DNA from: an uncultured Bacteroidales bacterium
GTDB lineage: Bacteria; Bacteroidota; Bacteroidia; Bacteroidales; FEN-979
Length of the DNA: 64,000 nt
NCBI GenBank assembly: GCA_903845055.1
Contig: CAIMWF010000152.1
Coordinates: 60,413-124,412, forward strand
Direction: 5' to 3'
Part shown: in pieces, positions 8,297 through 17,527 of the stretch
Layout of the letters: each line of letters opens with the position of its first letter
How positions within the stretch are numbered: the first letter of the stretch is position 1
Notes under the pieces: model-generated
Seen by the model: the letters and a program-made list of their open reading frames with translations, nothing else
The model's database searches: none
What the model was told of the DNA's origin: nothing
Translations under genes and position numbers: made by a program

Positions 8297-9817
8297 TCAG
8301 AAATAATTTTCGTTCATCCGCTTCATCCGCAGGTTGCGGCGGTACTGCCAGCGGAAAAGGCCCGCACCGATGATCAGCAGGATCGGCAACAGGAAATTGA
8401 GGTATTTGAGCAGTGCCTTTTTCCCGTCATCCATCTGGTCGAGTGGCCTCGAGTTGACCTCCTTGGTCCGCAGGTCGATCAGCCCGGTGTCATCCGAAAG
8501 CCAGTCGATGGCATTCACGATGAAATTCAGGTTGTCGGGCTGTATCTGCCTGGCCTGCTGACCCTCGCCGTTCACCATGAAGTCGCCGTCGGAGACCACG
8601 ATGATCCTGGAGTTTGCGCTCCCCGTGATTTTGCCGCTCAGCTGGGCGGCAACCGTGAGGTTCGACATCGGAAAATCCTTTTGCTGCCAGGCACGGTTGA
8701 TGTTGAAGGTGAGGGGGGGATTCTCTGTGCCGGTCTTGTCGGAGGTGCTGGCCAGCGGTGTGAACGAAACCTCTTTGTTGAGGGCGAAATAGTCGATGGA
8801 ACTTGCAAACTGCAGCATCACCGAGGTAAGTCCTTTCGTTGCCGGGGTGGCTGCGAATTTTGTGATCAGGGGGAGATATGGGAATTTGAGGTTCGACTGG
8901 AAGGTCATATATCCCTGCTGTTGGTTTACCGTCACGCTCCCGCAGTTCTGGTCTACGATGAAATTGGGGTTGACACGCACTCCTTTTTTTTCCAGCCAGC
9001 TTTCAAGTCCGCTACTGACGGCGGTTCCCTGCGAGGTTTGAAGGTTGCCGTTGACGCGGTTCATGGCGATGTAGATGTTTTTCCCCAGGGCCAGGAATTC
9101 GTCGAGTTTGCGGAGCTGGTAATCAGGAATGGTATCTTTCGGATCGATGATCACCAGGGTTTTGTACTGTTCGGGTTTGGCGGCCGAGTCTTTGAGGTTC
9201 AGCGGCTCAACATCGTAGAGCACCGAAAGCGACTGCATCATCTGAATCATAGTATTCATTGAATTTTCGCGGTGTCCCTCCAGAAAGGCTATTTTTGGTT
9301 TATTTTCAACCGACAATTTTTTGATGCTGGTCGATAATGCGTATTCCATGGCTGCCCCGGGCTGGATGACCGGGATCACCTCTTTTTTGTCGCCGTAATG
9401 CACCACGGCGCCCAGGTAAGCCTTTTGCTGTTTCACCTGGTCCTTTTCCCGAACGTTGATCAGCACAGGGTTGATCCCCTCCTGCATGGCTTTCTGTTCG
9501 GTTGCCTCGTCCTTGTTGGGGTTGATGAATTCAAACATCACCCTGCCCTTGGAACGGGTTGAATATTCGATAAGTTCTTCCTTGAAGTCGCGGCGCAAAC
9601 GGCTGAAATCGGAGGGGAGTTCTTCGCTGAAATAGGCTGTCACGGTTACGGTTTCATTGATGGATCCAAGGATGTGCCGGGTCGCTTCGCTCAGGGTGTA
9701 GCGCCGGTCGGCGGTGAAATCAAGCCGCATGAAGAACCGGTCGGCCAGGATGTTTACCAGGATGATTACACCGATAACCAGTAAAAGATAGGTTAAAATC
9801 GATTTTCTGTTTTTCAT
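8297..9817 (-). CDS. gldG: GldG, gliding motility-associated ABC transporter component
   Basis: A 506-residue protein with an N-terminal anchor (about 8-25), a large extracytoplasmic GldG/IFT52-like domain, and a C-terminal membrane helix (LNFLLPILLIIGAGLF). The opening region with ADRRYTLSEATRHIL is characteristic of GldG. With GldF and GldA it forms an ABC system first described in Flavobacterium gliding. Homologs also occur in non-gliding Bacteroidota, so motility should not be assumed; no gldK-N or sprA genes are in view. It follows gldF by 58 bp. Confidence 0.92.
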   Translation of the reverse strand: MKNRKSILTYLLLVIGVIILVNILADRFFMRLDFTADRRYTLSEATRHILGSINETVTVTAYFSEELPSDFSRLRRDFKEELIEYSTRSKGRVMFEFINPNKDEATEQKAMQEGINPVLINVREKDQVKQQKAYLGAVVHYGDKKEVIPVIQPGAAMEYALSTSIKKLSVENKPKIAFLEGHRENSMNTMIQMMQSLSVLYDVEPLNLKDSAAKPEQYKTLVIIDPKDTIPDYQLRKLDEFLALGKNIYIAMNRVNGNLQTSQGTAVSSGLESWLEKKGVRVNPNFIVDQNCGSVTVNQQQGYMTFQSNLKFPYLPLITKFAATPATKGLTSVMLQFASSIDYFALNKEVSFTPLASTSDKTGTENPPLTFNINRAWQQKDFPMSNLTVAAQLSGKITGSANSRIIVVSDGDFMVNGEGQQARQIQPDNLNFIVNAIDWLSDDTGLIDLRTKEVNSRPLDQMDDGKKALLKYLNFLLPILLIIGAGLFRWQYRRNLRMKRMNENYF

Positions 9818-9875
9818 CTTTGCTTATTTTTAATTCTTTGCCAAACCCCTCACAGCAGGCAGGGGCGGATGGTTG

Positions 9876-10598
9876 CTAATTCGTTACGTTGCGTCTCGAA
9901 AGGGCCAGTTCGGTGCCGATGAGCCCGGTGAAAATGATGGAGAGGAAATAAAGAATGTCTTTCGAGTCGATTACGCCCCGCGCCATGGATTCATAATGGT
10001 TTGAAAGGCTCAGGTACCCGAGAATCCCCGCCAGCCATCCCCCCGAACTGCCTGCAAGACCAAAAATGAGATGGAAAAAGATGCCGATGAAAAGCGCCGA
10101 GAGGAAGGCTACGATCTGGTTGCTGGTGATGCTACTGGCAAACAGGCCGATACTGATATAAGAGGCACTCATGAAAAGCAATCCCAGGTATCCCATCCAC
10201 ACGGCGCCATGGTCGATCTTGCCGATGCTGGCCACCGTGAAGTAATAGGGAAGGGTCAGCGCCAGGGTGATGCATATCAGCAAAAAGGCCGAAAGGAATT
10301 TCCCGGCGATGATCTGCCAGTCGCTCACGGGTTTGGTTACCAGCAGCTCGAGGGTCCCCGATTTCCGTTCATCCGAGAGCAGCCCCATCGTGACTGCCGG
10401 GATAAAAAAGAAAAGGGTCCAGGAGGAGATGCCGAAAAATGACTGCAGGCTTGCCTGGTTGACCAGGAAGATGTCGTTCCCGAACAGCCAGGTGAAAAAG
10501 CCGCTGAAACCCAGAAACAAAACGATCATTACATAGGCCATCAGGGAGTCGAAAAACGACCGGAGTTCCCGTTTGGCGATAATCCAGATCTTGATCAT
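9876..10598 (-). CDS. gldF: GldF, ABC transporter permease
   Basis: A 240-residue ABC-2 type permease with six predicted helices and the motif SDERKSGTLELLVTKPVSDW, typical of the NosY/GldF group. It should form the membrane channel paired with the GldA ATPase and GldG. The start MIKIWIIAKRELRSFFDS is at an ATG at 10598. The gap to the upstream gldA stop is only 30 bp and is filled with a heptad repeat array. Confidence 0.92.
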   Translation of the reverse strand: MIKIWIIAKRELRSFFDSLMAYVMIVLFLGFSGFFTWLFGNDIFLVNQASLQSFFGISSWTLFFFIPAVTMGLLSDERKSGTLELLVTKPVSDWQIIAGKFLSAFLLICITLALTLPYYFTVASIGKIDHGAVWMGYLGLLFMSASYISIGLFASSITSNQIVAFLSALFIGIFFHLIFGLAGSSGGWLAGILGYLSLSNHYESMARGVIDSKDILYFLSIIFTGLIGTELALSRRNVTN

Positions 10599-10612
10599 AG
10601 AGAGGATGTTTT

Positions 10613-10640
10613 ATTTACGATTTATGAATTATGATTTACG
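10613..10640. repeat. Heptad repeat array between gldA and gldF, four units
   Basis: Four contiguous 7-bp units, variants ATTTACG, ATTTATG and AATTATG (plus strand), cover 10613-10640. The array runs into the gldA coding end, and the gldA stop codon (TAA, complement of 10629-10631) is built from the repeat. Confidence 0.8.
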
Positions 10641-11579
10641 ATTTGGTTCGGGGGTGATGGTGAGGTCCCTGAATACCTCTTCAAGTTTCCGCTCGATGGG
10701 AGTCATTTCGGTGAGGGTCCAGCCTTTTTCAACGCAGAGCCTGAAGATGGCCTTCCTGGCGTTGACGCCGGGCCCGCTCTGAACTTCGTACGCCATGGTG
10801 CTTGCAGGCATCAGGTCGACCATTTCAACAGCGTCGAGGTTTTGCAGGTGACGGTAAATCTCATTGGGGTCGCCATCCTCGATGGTCACCCTGACGATCT
10901 CCTTGTCCTGGGCCTGTCTCCTCAGCGTGTTGGCCGTACCGTCGGCTACCAGCTGCCCTTTGCTGATGATCAGGATCCGGTCGCAGGTGGCTTCAACTTC
11001 CGCGAGGATGTGGGAACACATGATCACCGTCTTTTCACGGCCGATCCTCCTGATCAATTCCCTGATCTCCACGATCTGGTTCGGGTCGAGTCCCGAAGTG
11101 GGTTCGTCGAGAATCAGCACTTCCGGATCGTGGATCAGTGCCTGCGCAAGACCGACCCTTTGCTGGTACCCCTTGGAAAGCTCGTTGATCTTTTTATACT
11201 TTTCATTTTTCAACCCGCAGATTTTCACCATCTCCATGATCCTCTCCGGGATTCGGGCAGAGGGTACGCCCTGGATCTCTGCAACGAATTTCAGGTAATC
11301 AATCACGGGCATATCCTTGTATAGCGGGTTCGATTCCGGAAGGTAACCGATATGCTTCTTAACCTCCTCCGGGTTTTCCAGTACCGAAGTCCCGCCGATC
11401 CTGACATCGCCGCCGTTGGGGGGCATGTAGCAGGTGATGATCTTCATGGTAGTGGTTTTCCCGGCACCATTGGGCCCCAGGAAGCCTACAATTTCACCCT
11501 GGCTGACCCTGAATGAAATGTTGTCCACCGCTTTTTGAAAGCCATAGCTTTTGGTAATGTTCTCAACAATTACTTCCAT
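10629..11579 (-). CDS. gldA: GldA, ABC transporter ATP-binding protein
   Basis: A 316-residue ATPase with Walker A GPNGAGKT (35-42), the signature LSKGYQQRVGLAQAL, Walker B VLILDEPTSGLDP and a switch His in MCSHILAEVEA. The C-terminal extension with the DxxDPNEIYRHL-type region matches GldA-like subunits. It energises the GldFG membrane complex. First gene of gldA-gldF-gldG-DUF4340, read leftward. Its last codons and stop lie in a tandem heptad repeat, so the C-terminal tail (after EPNRKS) may vary between strains. Confidence 0.93.
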   Translation of the reverse strand: MEVIVENITKSYGFQKAVDNISFRVSQGEIVGFLGPNGAGKTTTMKIITCYMPPNGGDVRIGGTSVLENPEEVKKHIGYLPESNPLYKDMPVIDYLKFVAEIQGVPSARIPERIMEMVKICGLKNEKYKKINELSKGYQQRVGLAQALIHDPEVLILDEPTSGLDPNQIVEIRELIRRIGREKTVIMCSHILAEVEATCDRILIISKGQLVADGTANTLRRQAQDKEIVRVTIEDGDPNEIYRHLQNLDAVEMVDLMPASTMAYEVQSGPGVNARKAIFRLCVEKGWTLTEMTPIERKLEEVFRDLTITPEPNRKS

Positions 11580-11604
11580 AAATACCTTAATTAAAATTGG
11601 AACG

Positions 11605-11612
11605 CAAAATTA
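11605..11612 (-). promoter_or_regulatory. -7 element of the gldA operon
   Basis: TAATTTTG on the minus strand (11612-11605) matches TAnnTTTG and lies 26 bp upstream of the gldA ATG. No TTG at the expected -33 spacing was seen. Confidence 0.55.
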
Positions 11613-11739
11613 TAGCGAACTTTTTTTTTATGAAATATGTTTAACAAAATTTTAACAGAAATAGGACCCAAAAGGTTCGCCCCCTGCATGTGGAGTAAAA
11701 AAAACCAGGAGGAAAGCTGAAAAATTCATGCGGATCATG

Positions 11740-11770
11740 TTGAAACCATGTTATGTTATTATTATATTTG
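11740..11770 (+). promoter_or_regulatory. Bacteroidota-type promoter of the STAS-like gene
   Basis: TTG at 11740-11742, a 20-bp spacer, and TATATTTG at 11763-11770 match the -33/-7 consensus exactly. Transcription would begin near 11776, which rules out the upstream in-frame ATG at 11748 as the start. Confidence 0.75.
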
Positions 11771-11807
11771 CATGAGGCATAATAATATTAATAAAGATCC
11801 TGAAATA

Positions 11808-12173
11808 ATGATAACGATACACTTTGACGAGGATGCCTGCATCCTGAAAGTGAAGGATGACCCCGGCACCACCATTGACCAGATGGTGTTGGCTGCCAAA
11901 AACTTTTTCAAAAGCCACCGTTTGCCCCGGATCCTTAAAATACTTGAAGTTGCCAGCGGTTCTCTTGCAACGGCCCCTGTTGCGGATGTTGCAAAGCTGA
12001 AGGATGTGGTTACAAGCATCATGCCCGATTTCGAATCGGTGCGGCACGCAGTTGTTTCGACCGACCCCTTTGTTGTGGCATTTGTCATCCTGCTTCAGCA
12101 GGAGGTTTGCCTGCTGAACTACCATCTCGGGGTCTTTTCCACTGAAACTGCCGCCATACGCTGGCTCTCCTGA
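11808..12173 (+). CDS. STAS/SpoIIAA-like small protein
   Basis: A 121-residue protein starting MITIHFDEDACILKV. The opening beta strands, the central pair KSHRLPRILKILEVASGS, the paired VRHAVVSTDPFVVAF and the C-terminal VFSTETAAIRWL match a Bacteroidota family of STAS- or SpoIIAA-like proteins. Such proteins are usually stand-alone and of unknown role, possibly protein-protein switches. The start is set at 11808 because a perfect promoter lies at 11740-11770; a longer frame opens at 11748. It is divergent from gldA and convergent with the LytTR gene, with no terminator hairpin visible. Confidence 0.75.
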   Translation: MITIHFDEDACILKVKDDPGTTIDQMVLAAKNFFKSHRLPRILKILEVASGSLATAPVADVAKLKDVVTSIMPDFESVRHAVVSTDPFVVAFVILLQQEVCLLNYHLGVFSTETAAIRWLS

Positions 12174-12218
12174 GGAGGCAATTGATTTTCACGCACTTTT
12201 TTTCCACCCTTTCCTTTT

Positions 12219-12974
12219 TTACCTGCCCAGCCATTCCTTGAAATCGTTCACCCGCTCGCGGCTCACGACCGAATTGTCGGCCTGCAGCAGCGGTGTTGTG
12301 ATCTTCAGGCGGCTGTTGAAATAGCTCCCCGTTTTCCGGATGGAGCTGATGCTGACAATCACCTTGCGGTTGATCCTGAAAAATTCAGCAGGGTCCAATA
12401 GCGGCTCAAGCTGGTCAAGGGTAAAATCCACAGGATAGAGGTGGTTGGAATGGGTTGCAAGCAGCACGATCCCGTCTTCAAAGATAAAATGGGCGATCTC
12501 TTCCGTTTTCACAGAGACGATGAGGTCGCCCGTGCGGATCATGAAACGGCTTTTATACTGCCGGTTGAGCATGTTGTAGACCTGGACGATCTGGTCGATC
12601 ATGACCTGTTGCTCGTTCCGGTTAAATTTCCTGAATTTTTCGAGCGCACTGCGCAGTTCCCCGATCCCGACGGGTTTCAGCAGGTAATCGACGCTGTTCA
12701 GCTTGAAGGCCCTGATGGCATATTCGTCGTAAGCGGTGGTAAAAATGATGGGGGTGTCTATCTCCATCTCTTTGAAAATCTCAAAACTCAGCCCGTCGGC
12801 CAGGTGGATGTCGACAAAAAGCAGATCGGCCGTCGTCCCGCTCCTGAAGGCCTGGATACTTGATTTAATGCTTTCGAAAATCCCGGAGACACGGATGCCG
12901 GGATCGATTTTCTTAAGCTGGTTGCAAAGATGCTCAGCCGATAATTTTTCGTCTTCAATGATGATTGCCTTCAT
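12219..12974 (-). CDS. LytTR-family response regulator
   Basis: A 251-residue regulator. The receiver domain (1-120) has the acidic pair ED at 7-8, phospho-acceptor Asp55 in LLFVDIHLADG and the conserved Lys in LLKPVGIGELR. The C-terminal LytTR DNA-binding domain (about 145-250) contains FFRINRKVIVSISSI. It overlaps the sensor kinase gene by 4 bp, forming a LytS/LytR-type pair. The neighbouring TonB receptor upstream may be a target, but this is only positional inference. Confidence 0.94.
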   Translation of the reverse strand: MKAIIIEDEKLSAEHLCNQLKKIDPGIRVSGIFESIKSSIQAFRSGTTADLLFVDIHLADGLSFEIFKEMEIDTPIIFTTAYDEYAIRAFKLNSVDYLLKPVGIGELRSALEKFRKFNRNEQQVMIDQIVQVYNMLNRQYKSRFMIRTGDLIVSVKTEEIAHFIFEDGIVLLATHSNHLYPVDFTLDQLEPLLDPAEFFRINRKVIVSISSIRKTGSYFNSRLKITTPLLQADNSVVSRERVNDFKEWLGR

Positions 12975-13993
12975 TTTGCGGGTAAAAGAGGTATCTTGAC
13001 AATGAATAAGCCGTTATTCTGGATGATTTCAACCTGCCGGCCAGTGAAAAACCGATAGCGTTCCCTGATGTTCTGCAGCCCGGTCCGTGAACCTGGTTCG
13101 TGCTGCGGCCTGGGTTGAAGGTTGTTTGTTACCAAGATGGTGTCCTCTTCCGAAACGATCGAGATGGTAAGCGGGTTCTCTGAAGATGCCTCGTTGTGCT
13201 TGATGGCGTTTTCGATGAGTATCTGCAGGGCCATCGGCGGAATCAGGCCTCCAAGGTCCTCTTTTTTCACGCCGGTTCGGATCAGGAGGTTACGATCGAA
13301 CCTGATGTGAAGGAGGAACGTGTAGGAACTGATGAAAAGCAACTCCTGTTCAACGGAAACCAGCTCGCTGGACTGGTTGTCGAGCAGGTAACGGTAAACC
13401 TTCGACAGCTGGCTGATAAACTCGACGGCCTTGTCCTGGTCCTTGTATACCAGCGAAGAGAGAACACTCAGGTTGTTGAACAGGAAGTGCGGGTTGATCT
13501 GGTTTTTCAGGTTCTGAAGCTGGGCCTGGAGACTTTCGGCCCTGTATTTTTCGATTTCAACCAGCGAATTTTTCCAGTGCCTGAAAAACTGGGTGCTGAT
13601 TTCGATGGTGAGCAGAAGTACCGACATCAGGACCAGCACCCCCAGGACAATGAGCGTTACCCGCGTAAAATCGGTGCCCGTAAAAGGCATGGCGTCCGAC
13701 AGGCAATTAAAGAGGAGAGAGGCTGCGAAGATAACGGCGCCGCTGTACCCAACGCTCAGGACCAGGTGAACGGTGATGCGCCGAGCCGGGCGGGTGATCC
13801 AGGGATATTTACGGTTTAACCAGCGGTCGATCCGCAGGTTTCCTTCCCATACCAGGATGGTGATCAGGATGGAGACGACGAAATTGTAGTAGTGGATACC
13901 TCCTCCCTTTGCCGGGATGAACAGGTGGAGCACGAGTGTGATGAGACACCCGAGCAGGACCATGTATATAAACCGTTTTCTGTTGTTTTGCAT
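12971..13993 (-). CDS. LytS-type sensor histidine kinase
   Basis: A 340-residue kinase with four N-terminal membrane helices (about 8-27, 35-50, 75-97 and 111-131) and no large sensor loop. The His_kinase domain contains QINPHFLFNNLSVLSSLV with His169, and the ATPase domain contains ENAIKHNEA and GTGLQNIRERY-like elements (here RTGLQNIRERYRFF). It should phosphorylate the LytTR regulator encoded by the overlapping downstream gene. The signal is unknown; the small membrane domain suggests sensing in or at the membrane. Confidence 0.93.
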   Translation of the reverse strand: MQNNRKRFIYMVLLGCLITLVLHLFIPAKGGGIHYYNFVVSILITILVWEGNLRIDRWLNRKYPWITRPARRITVHLVLSVGYSGAVIFAASLLFNCLSDAMPFTGTDFTRVTLIVLGVLVLMSVLLLTIEISTQFFRHWKNSLVEIEKYRAESLQAQLQNLKNQINPHFLFNNLSVLSSLVYKDQDKAVEFISQLSKVYRYLLDNQSSELVSVEQELLFISSYTFLLHIRFDRNLLIRTGVKKEDLGGLIPPMALQILIENAIKHNEASSENPLTISIVSEEDTILVTNNLQPRPQHEPGSRTGLQNIRERYRFFTGRQVEIIQNNGLFIVKIPLLPAK

Positions 13994-14125
13994 ATTGATA
14001 TGTTCAGCGTGACGAATTCAGCCCGGTTCGGGGATAACCCCGTGTGCCGGGGCACAAAGAACGGAAAATCATGGTGAATTTCAGCGTTCCCGTGCCCCGG
14101 TACCAACATTTTGCCGGTTTTAATT

Positions 14126-16501
14126 TCAGAACTGGATCTTGTAGACAAAGTTCGGATAAAATCCGATCTGGTACAAGGTGTTTACCTGGCGGGTCACCGG
14201 GTTGTACTGCTGGGCAAAAACATTCTGATGGCCCGTCACATTCTGGATATCGACATAAATGGATTGAGAAAAATTGCTTTTTTTGCTGTTGTAGGTAAAT
14301 CCTGCCTTGATGTCGAGCCGGTAGAAATCAGGATACCGCTGGGTAAAGGCCCAGGCATCGCCCATGGTCACCTGTTTTCCGGCGGCAATGGAGGCCTGCA
14401 AATCAACCGGGGTGTAATACCTCCCGCCTGCATGACAGAATTTAAGGTCGATGGTGACGGCATTGCGTTTGGCTTTGCCAACCTTAAATTCCTTGCCGCC
14501 CAGGATATTGTAGACAAAATTCCCGTTGAATGCGGTATTTCTTTCAATACCGTCGCTGCCCTTGTATTTTGCTTCGTAAACCGAACCTGTAAGCAGGGCG
14601 TAATAGCCGTGCGAAAAGAACTTTTCTACCGTAAGCTCTATACCATAGTTCCTGCCGGTGCCCTTGTTGGTGAGATTCCCCTCTTCGGTGGGAGCATAGG
14701 AGGCCCCTTCGTTGAGCATCGAAAAACTGTTCAGACTCTTTGAAACCGGGACATTAAAAAGATCCTGGTAATAAAGTTCCGTCTTGATGCGCCAGTCCCT
14801 GAACGGCAGGATCTCGTAGGAAGCTACGAACTGGCTGCTGCTGGTGAAACCCAACTGCCGGTTCGATTCATCGTAGGTGTTCTCAGGGGTCAGGTAACGG
14901 TAAAAATAAACCGACAACGGCTGCATCTGGCTGTGCAGGCCGAAACCCAGGCCGACCGACTGCCTGTCGGTGAACTGGTACTTTAATCCAGCGCGCGGTT
15001 CAAAGGAAACAGCATGGTTAAGGGTCAGGGTTTGTGACCTGGTCCCGGCATTCAGGGTGAGTTTTTCAGTAATACGGTATTTTGCTTCGAGGTAAGCCGC
15101 CAGCAGGGAGGTATTTCCCCTGAAATCCCAGTAATACTTCCAGTCGGGGGTAAAATGTCGGTCTTTCGACAGGAGGTCGATGTGAAGAAAATCGAACTGG
15201 ATTCCACCCTTGAGCGCCAGGTGCGCATTGACCTTGTAATCGATAAAGGAATTGACCGTATACCTGATTTCGACATCTTGCGAAGACCTTACCCTGAGTG
15301 GGGCTGCCGAACTGCTGATGGTATCAAGATCGTATCCGTTTTCAGAATAGGTGACCCCGGCGATGGTATTCCAGTAAATATTCCTGCTCAGCCGGATGAA
15401 ATGTTTGATACCGATGACCCCGATTTTGCTCCTGGAATAGGCATCCTGCCCCGGGTTGGCAAAAATATCCGATGCTTTTACCTTGTTATGCAGGAAATCA
15501 ATGTGACTTAAACCACCCAGCCCGAATACCGTGAACCGGCCCAGCCTGGTATCTCCCGAATTGATCTTGAAGGTGAGGTCCTGGTAAAAAGGGGTGGCTT
15601 CTGTCCCGATAGGGATCCCGAGTTGCTGCGACAGGCCGGTGAACGAATAACGGTAAGCGACAAGGTAAGAGGCTTTTTTCCCGGTCTTGAATGGTCCTTC
15701 CGACATGGCTTCCAGCCCGGTTAGCGCCCCGAACTGGATCATGTGCTCATGTTTGTCCGAGTTTCCGTCGCGCAGGTGGATGTCAAAAACTCCTGCCGTG
15801 GCATTGCCATATTCGGCCGGGAAGGCGGAGGTGAAAAAATCGGAGTTATTCAGCACATTCGGGTTCAGGGCGCTCACCGGTCCGCCGGTAGTTCCCAGGG
15901 TCACGAAGTGGTTCGGGTTGGGAACATCGAGGCCCTCGATCCGCCACAATACCCCGGCCGGCGAATTCCCGCGGATCACAATGTCGTTCCGGGCATCGTT
16001 TGGAGTGCTCACCCCGGCAAAATTCGAAACGAGCCTCGAAGGGTCCGACCTCCCGCCCGAATACCGGTTGACCTCTTCCATCGAAAACGACCTTGCGCTC
16101 ACGCTGGCCATCCGGTTGATCGATTCATTTTTTTTCACGCCGGAAACAACCACCTCCTTCAGTGAACTGATATTTTCCTCTAGCCCGATCTCAAGGACGA
16201 TCTCCTTGCCGGCGGTTACCACAACGCTCGCGATCACGACAGGCTTGTAGCCAAGGAAGGTGGCCTGCAGGTCATACCTGCCGGGAAGGACCCCCGTTAT
16301 TTTAAACTGTCCGTCACCGCCGGTGGAGGCTCCCTTCGGGGGTACGGACCCCAGGATGACCACATTGGCCCCCGGCAGGCTTATTTGTGATTGTTTGTCG
16401 GTCACCACGCCGCGGATGACCTGCGCAGGCCCCTGCGCATACTGGTTGGTTGAACTGATCAGGATGACCAGGAAAAGGAGGATGGCAACTATTCGTTTCA
16501 T
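14126..16501 (-). CDS. TonB-dependent receptor with carboxypeptidase-like N-terminal domain
   Basis: A 791-residue outer-membrane receptor starting MKRIVAILLF with a signal peptide to about residue 24. Then come a CarboxypepD_reg-like domain (about 27-110, with IRGVVTDKQSQISLPGANV), a plug region with NDIVIRGNSPAGVLWRIEG, and a long beta-barrel ending NFVYKIQF with terminal Phe. It imports an unknown ligand using TonB energy. A TTG at 16522 would extend the protein by 7 residues, but the ATG at 16501 gives the better leader and follows a -7-like element. No SusD partner is adjacent. Confidence 0.9.
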   Translation of the reverse strand: MKRIVAILLFLVILISSTNQYAQGPAQVIRGVVTDKQSQISLPGANVVILGSVPPKGASTGGDGQFKITGVLPGRYDLQATFLGYKPVVIASVVVTAGKEIVLEIGLEENISSLKEVVVSGVKKNESINRMASVSARSFSMEEVNRYSGGRSDPSRLVSNFAGVSTPNDARNDIVIRGNSPAGVLWRIEGLDVPNPNHFVTLGTTGGPVSALNPNVLNNSDFFTSAFPAEYGNATAGVFDIHLRDGNSDKHEHMIQFGALTGLEAMSEGPFKTGKKASYLVAYRYSFTGLSQQLGIPIGTEATPFYQDLTFKINSGDTRLGRFTVFGLGGLSHIDFLHNKVKASDIFANPGQDAYSRSKIGVIGIKHFIRLSRNIYWNTIAGVTYSENGYDLDTISSSAAPLRVRSSQDVEIRYTVNSFIDYKVNAHLALKGGIQFDFLHIDLLSKDRHFTPDWKYYWDFRGNTSLLAAYLEAKYRITEKLTLNAGTRSQTLTLNHAVSFEPRAGLKYQFTDRQSVGLGFGLHSQMQPLSVYFYRYLTPENTYDESNRQLGFTSSSQFVASYEILPFRDWRIKTELYYQDLFNVPVSKSLNSFSMLNEGASYAPTEEGNLTNKGTGRNYGIELTVEKFFSHGYYALLTGSVYEAKYKGSDGIERNTAFNGNFVYNILGGKEFKVGKAKRNAVTIDLKFCHAGGRYYTPVDLQASIAAGKQVTMGDAWAFTQRYPDFYRLDIKAGFTYNSKKSNFSQSIYVDIQNVTGHQNVFAQQYNPVTRQVNTLYQIGFYPNFVYKIQF

Positions 16502-16519
16502 GTTCGTATGTTTTTCAGG

Positions 16520-16526
16520 CAAAATA
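16520..16526 (-). promoter_or_regulatory. Putative -7 element of the TonB receptor gene
   Basis: TATTTTG on the minus strand (16526-16520), followed by C, is one base short of TAnnTTTG and lies 18 bp before the ATG at 16501. It overlaps the alternative TTG start, which argues against that start. The rest of the 16527-16764 gap holds nothing I recognise. Confidence 0.35.
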
Positions 16527-16764
16527 AATGCCTCCCCGTCCGGCGGGAAAGGAGAAAACCGATGAATTGTTAAAAATGGGGGTTGAATTGCACAGAGAAG
16601 GAGGGAATGTTGCTGCCTTCAAAAAGGGGGTGCTCGGTTTCAGGTACTCCATACCGGGTAAAGCGGGAACCGGCGTATGTATCCGGGAACCGCATCAGCC
16701 TTTGATGTCTCGGCAAGATATATATGGTGTTGCCGGTTTAGGAATTCAGCAGGAATGCTCAGGG

Positions 16765-17298
16765 TTATAAAAACACCAGTCCCATGAGCAGGATGCCAAG
16801 GATGCCCAGCATCATACTTCCGAACCAGAGCCACTTCCTCTTTGTCAGTGCCGAAATCGCACAGATGGCGATGGCAATCTGAAATACGGTTACCCCCCGG
16901 GCGAGCTTGTTGTGGAGTACAAGGTCTTCGGCCGACGCGTTCTCCTTTTCACGGGCGCCCTTGTCAATCTCCTTCTGTTCTTCCTTGTACTTTGCCGCTT
17001 TTTCAATATCTTCGGGTTTTGCCTCTTCGCCCATTTGCTTCATCAGGTCGATCTTGCTTTCCAGCACAACGTACTTGATGCCTTTGGCCTGGTAATAGGC
17101 CCACTGATCGGATGCCTTCAACTGCTCGATCATCGCCTCATTGGCATAATGCCCGGCAAGCAGGGCGGCAATGGCTGCAAATACGGCCAGGATAGCGGCG
17201 GTAAGTGCAACCTTCATGATCCATTTTTCTTCACTTTCGAGCGCTTTCTCGTGCAGTTGTTCCTGCAGGTGCTCGGTCGGTACTTCTATTTCGTCCAT
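16765..17298 (-). CDS. DUF4337 membrane protein
   Basis: A 177-residue protein with an acidic N-terminus, a membrane segment at about 29-49 (VALTAAILAVFAAIAALLAG), a charged helical stretch (about 60-130, with HYANEAMIEQLKASDQWAYYQAKGIK split across it), and two C-terminal membrane helices. This layout, with the SDQWAYYQAKGIK signature, matches DUF4337. Function unknown. It is single, on the minus strand, with no clear operon partner. Confidence 0.85.
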   Translation of the reverse strand: MDEIEVPTEHLQEQLHEKALESEEKWIMKVALTAAILAVFAAIAALLAGHYANEAMIEQLKASDQWAYYQAKGIKYVVLESKIDLMKQMGEEAKPEDIEKAAKYKEEQKEIDKGAREKENASAEDLVLHNKLARGVTVFQIAIAICAISALTKRKWLWFGSMMLGILGILLMGLVFL

Positions 17299-17527
17299 TT
17301 CCTGATTTGTTATTTCTGTAATTTTCCGTGAACATGAGAGGATCCCTTTCTCAATAGGGTAAAGGTCCTTTAATTTTCAGGATACGAAAATAGATAAAAT
17401 TCGGATTGGCAGGCCAACAGTTCGCTGATTCCCCGGGAAACAGGACCCAAAGCGGCCCGCAACCCCGACAGCCGGGATAATATGATCAAAGCATGAGAAT
17501 TATCCTGTTTTTTGATATATTTGGCAG

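Noticed and set aside
11330..11345. tRNA T-loop-like GGTTCGATTCC
   Set aside because: It lies in the gldA coding sequence and no acceptor stem or anticodon arm fits around it.
7304..11579. Evidence of gliding motility
   Set aside because: gldA, gldF and gldG occur in non-gliding members too; gldK-N, sprA and adhesins are not in the window.
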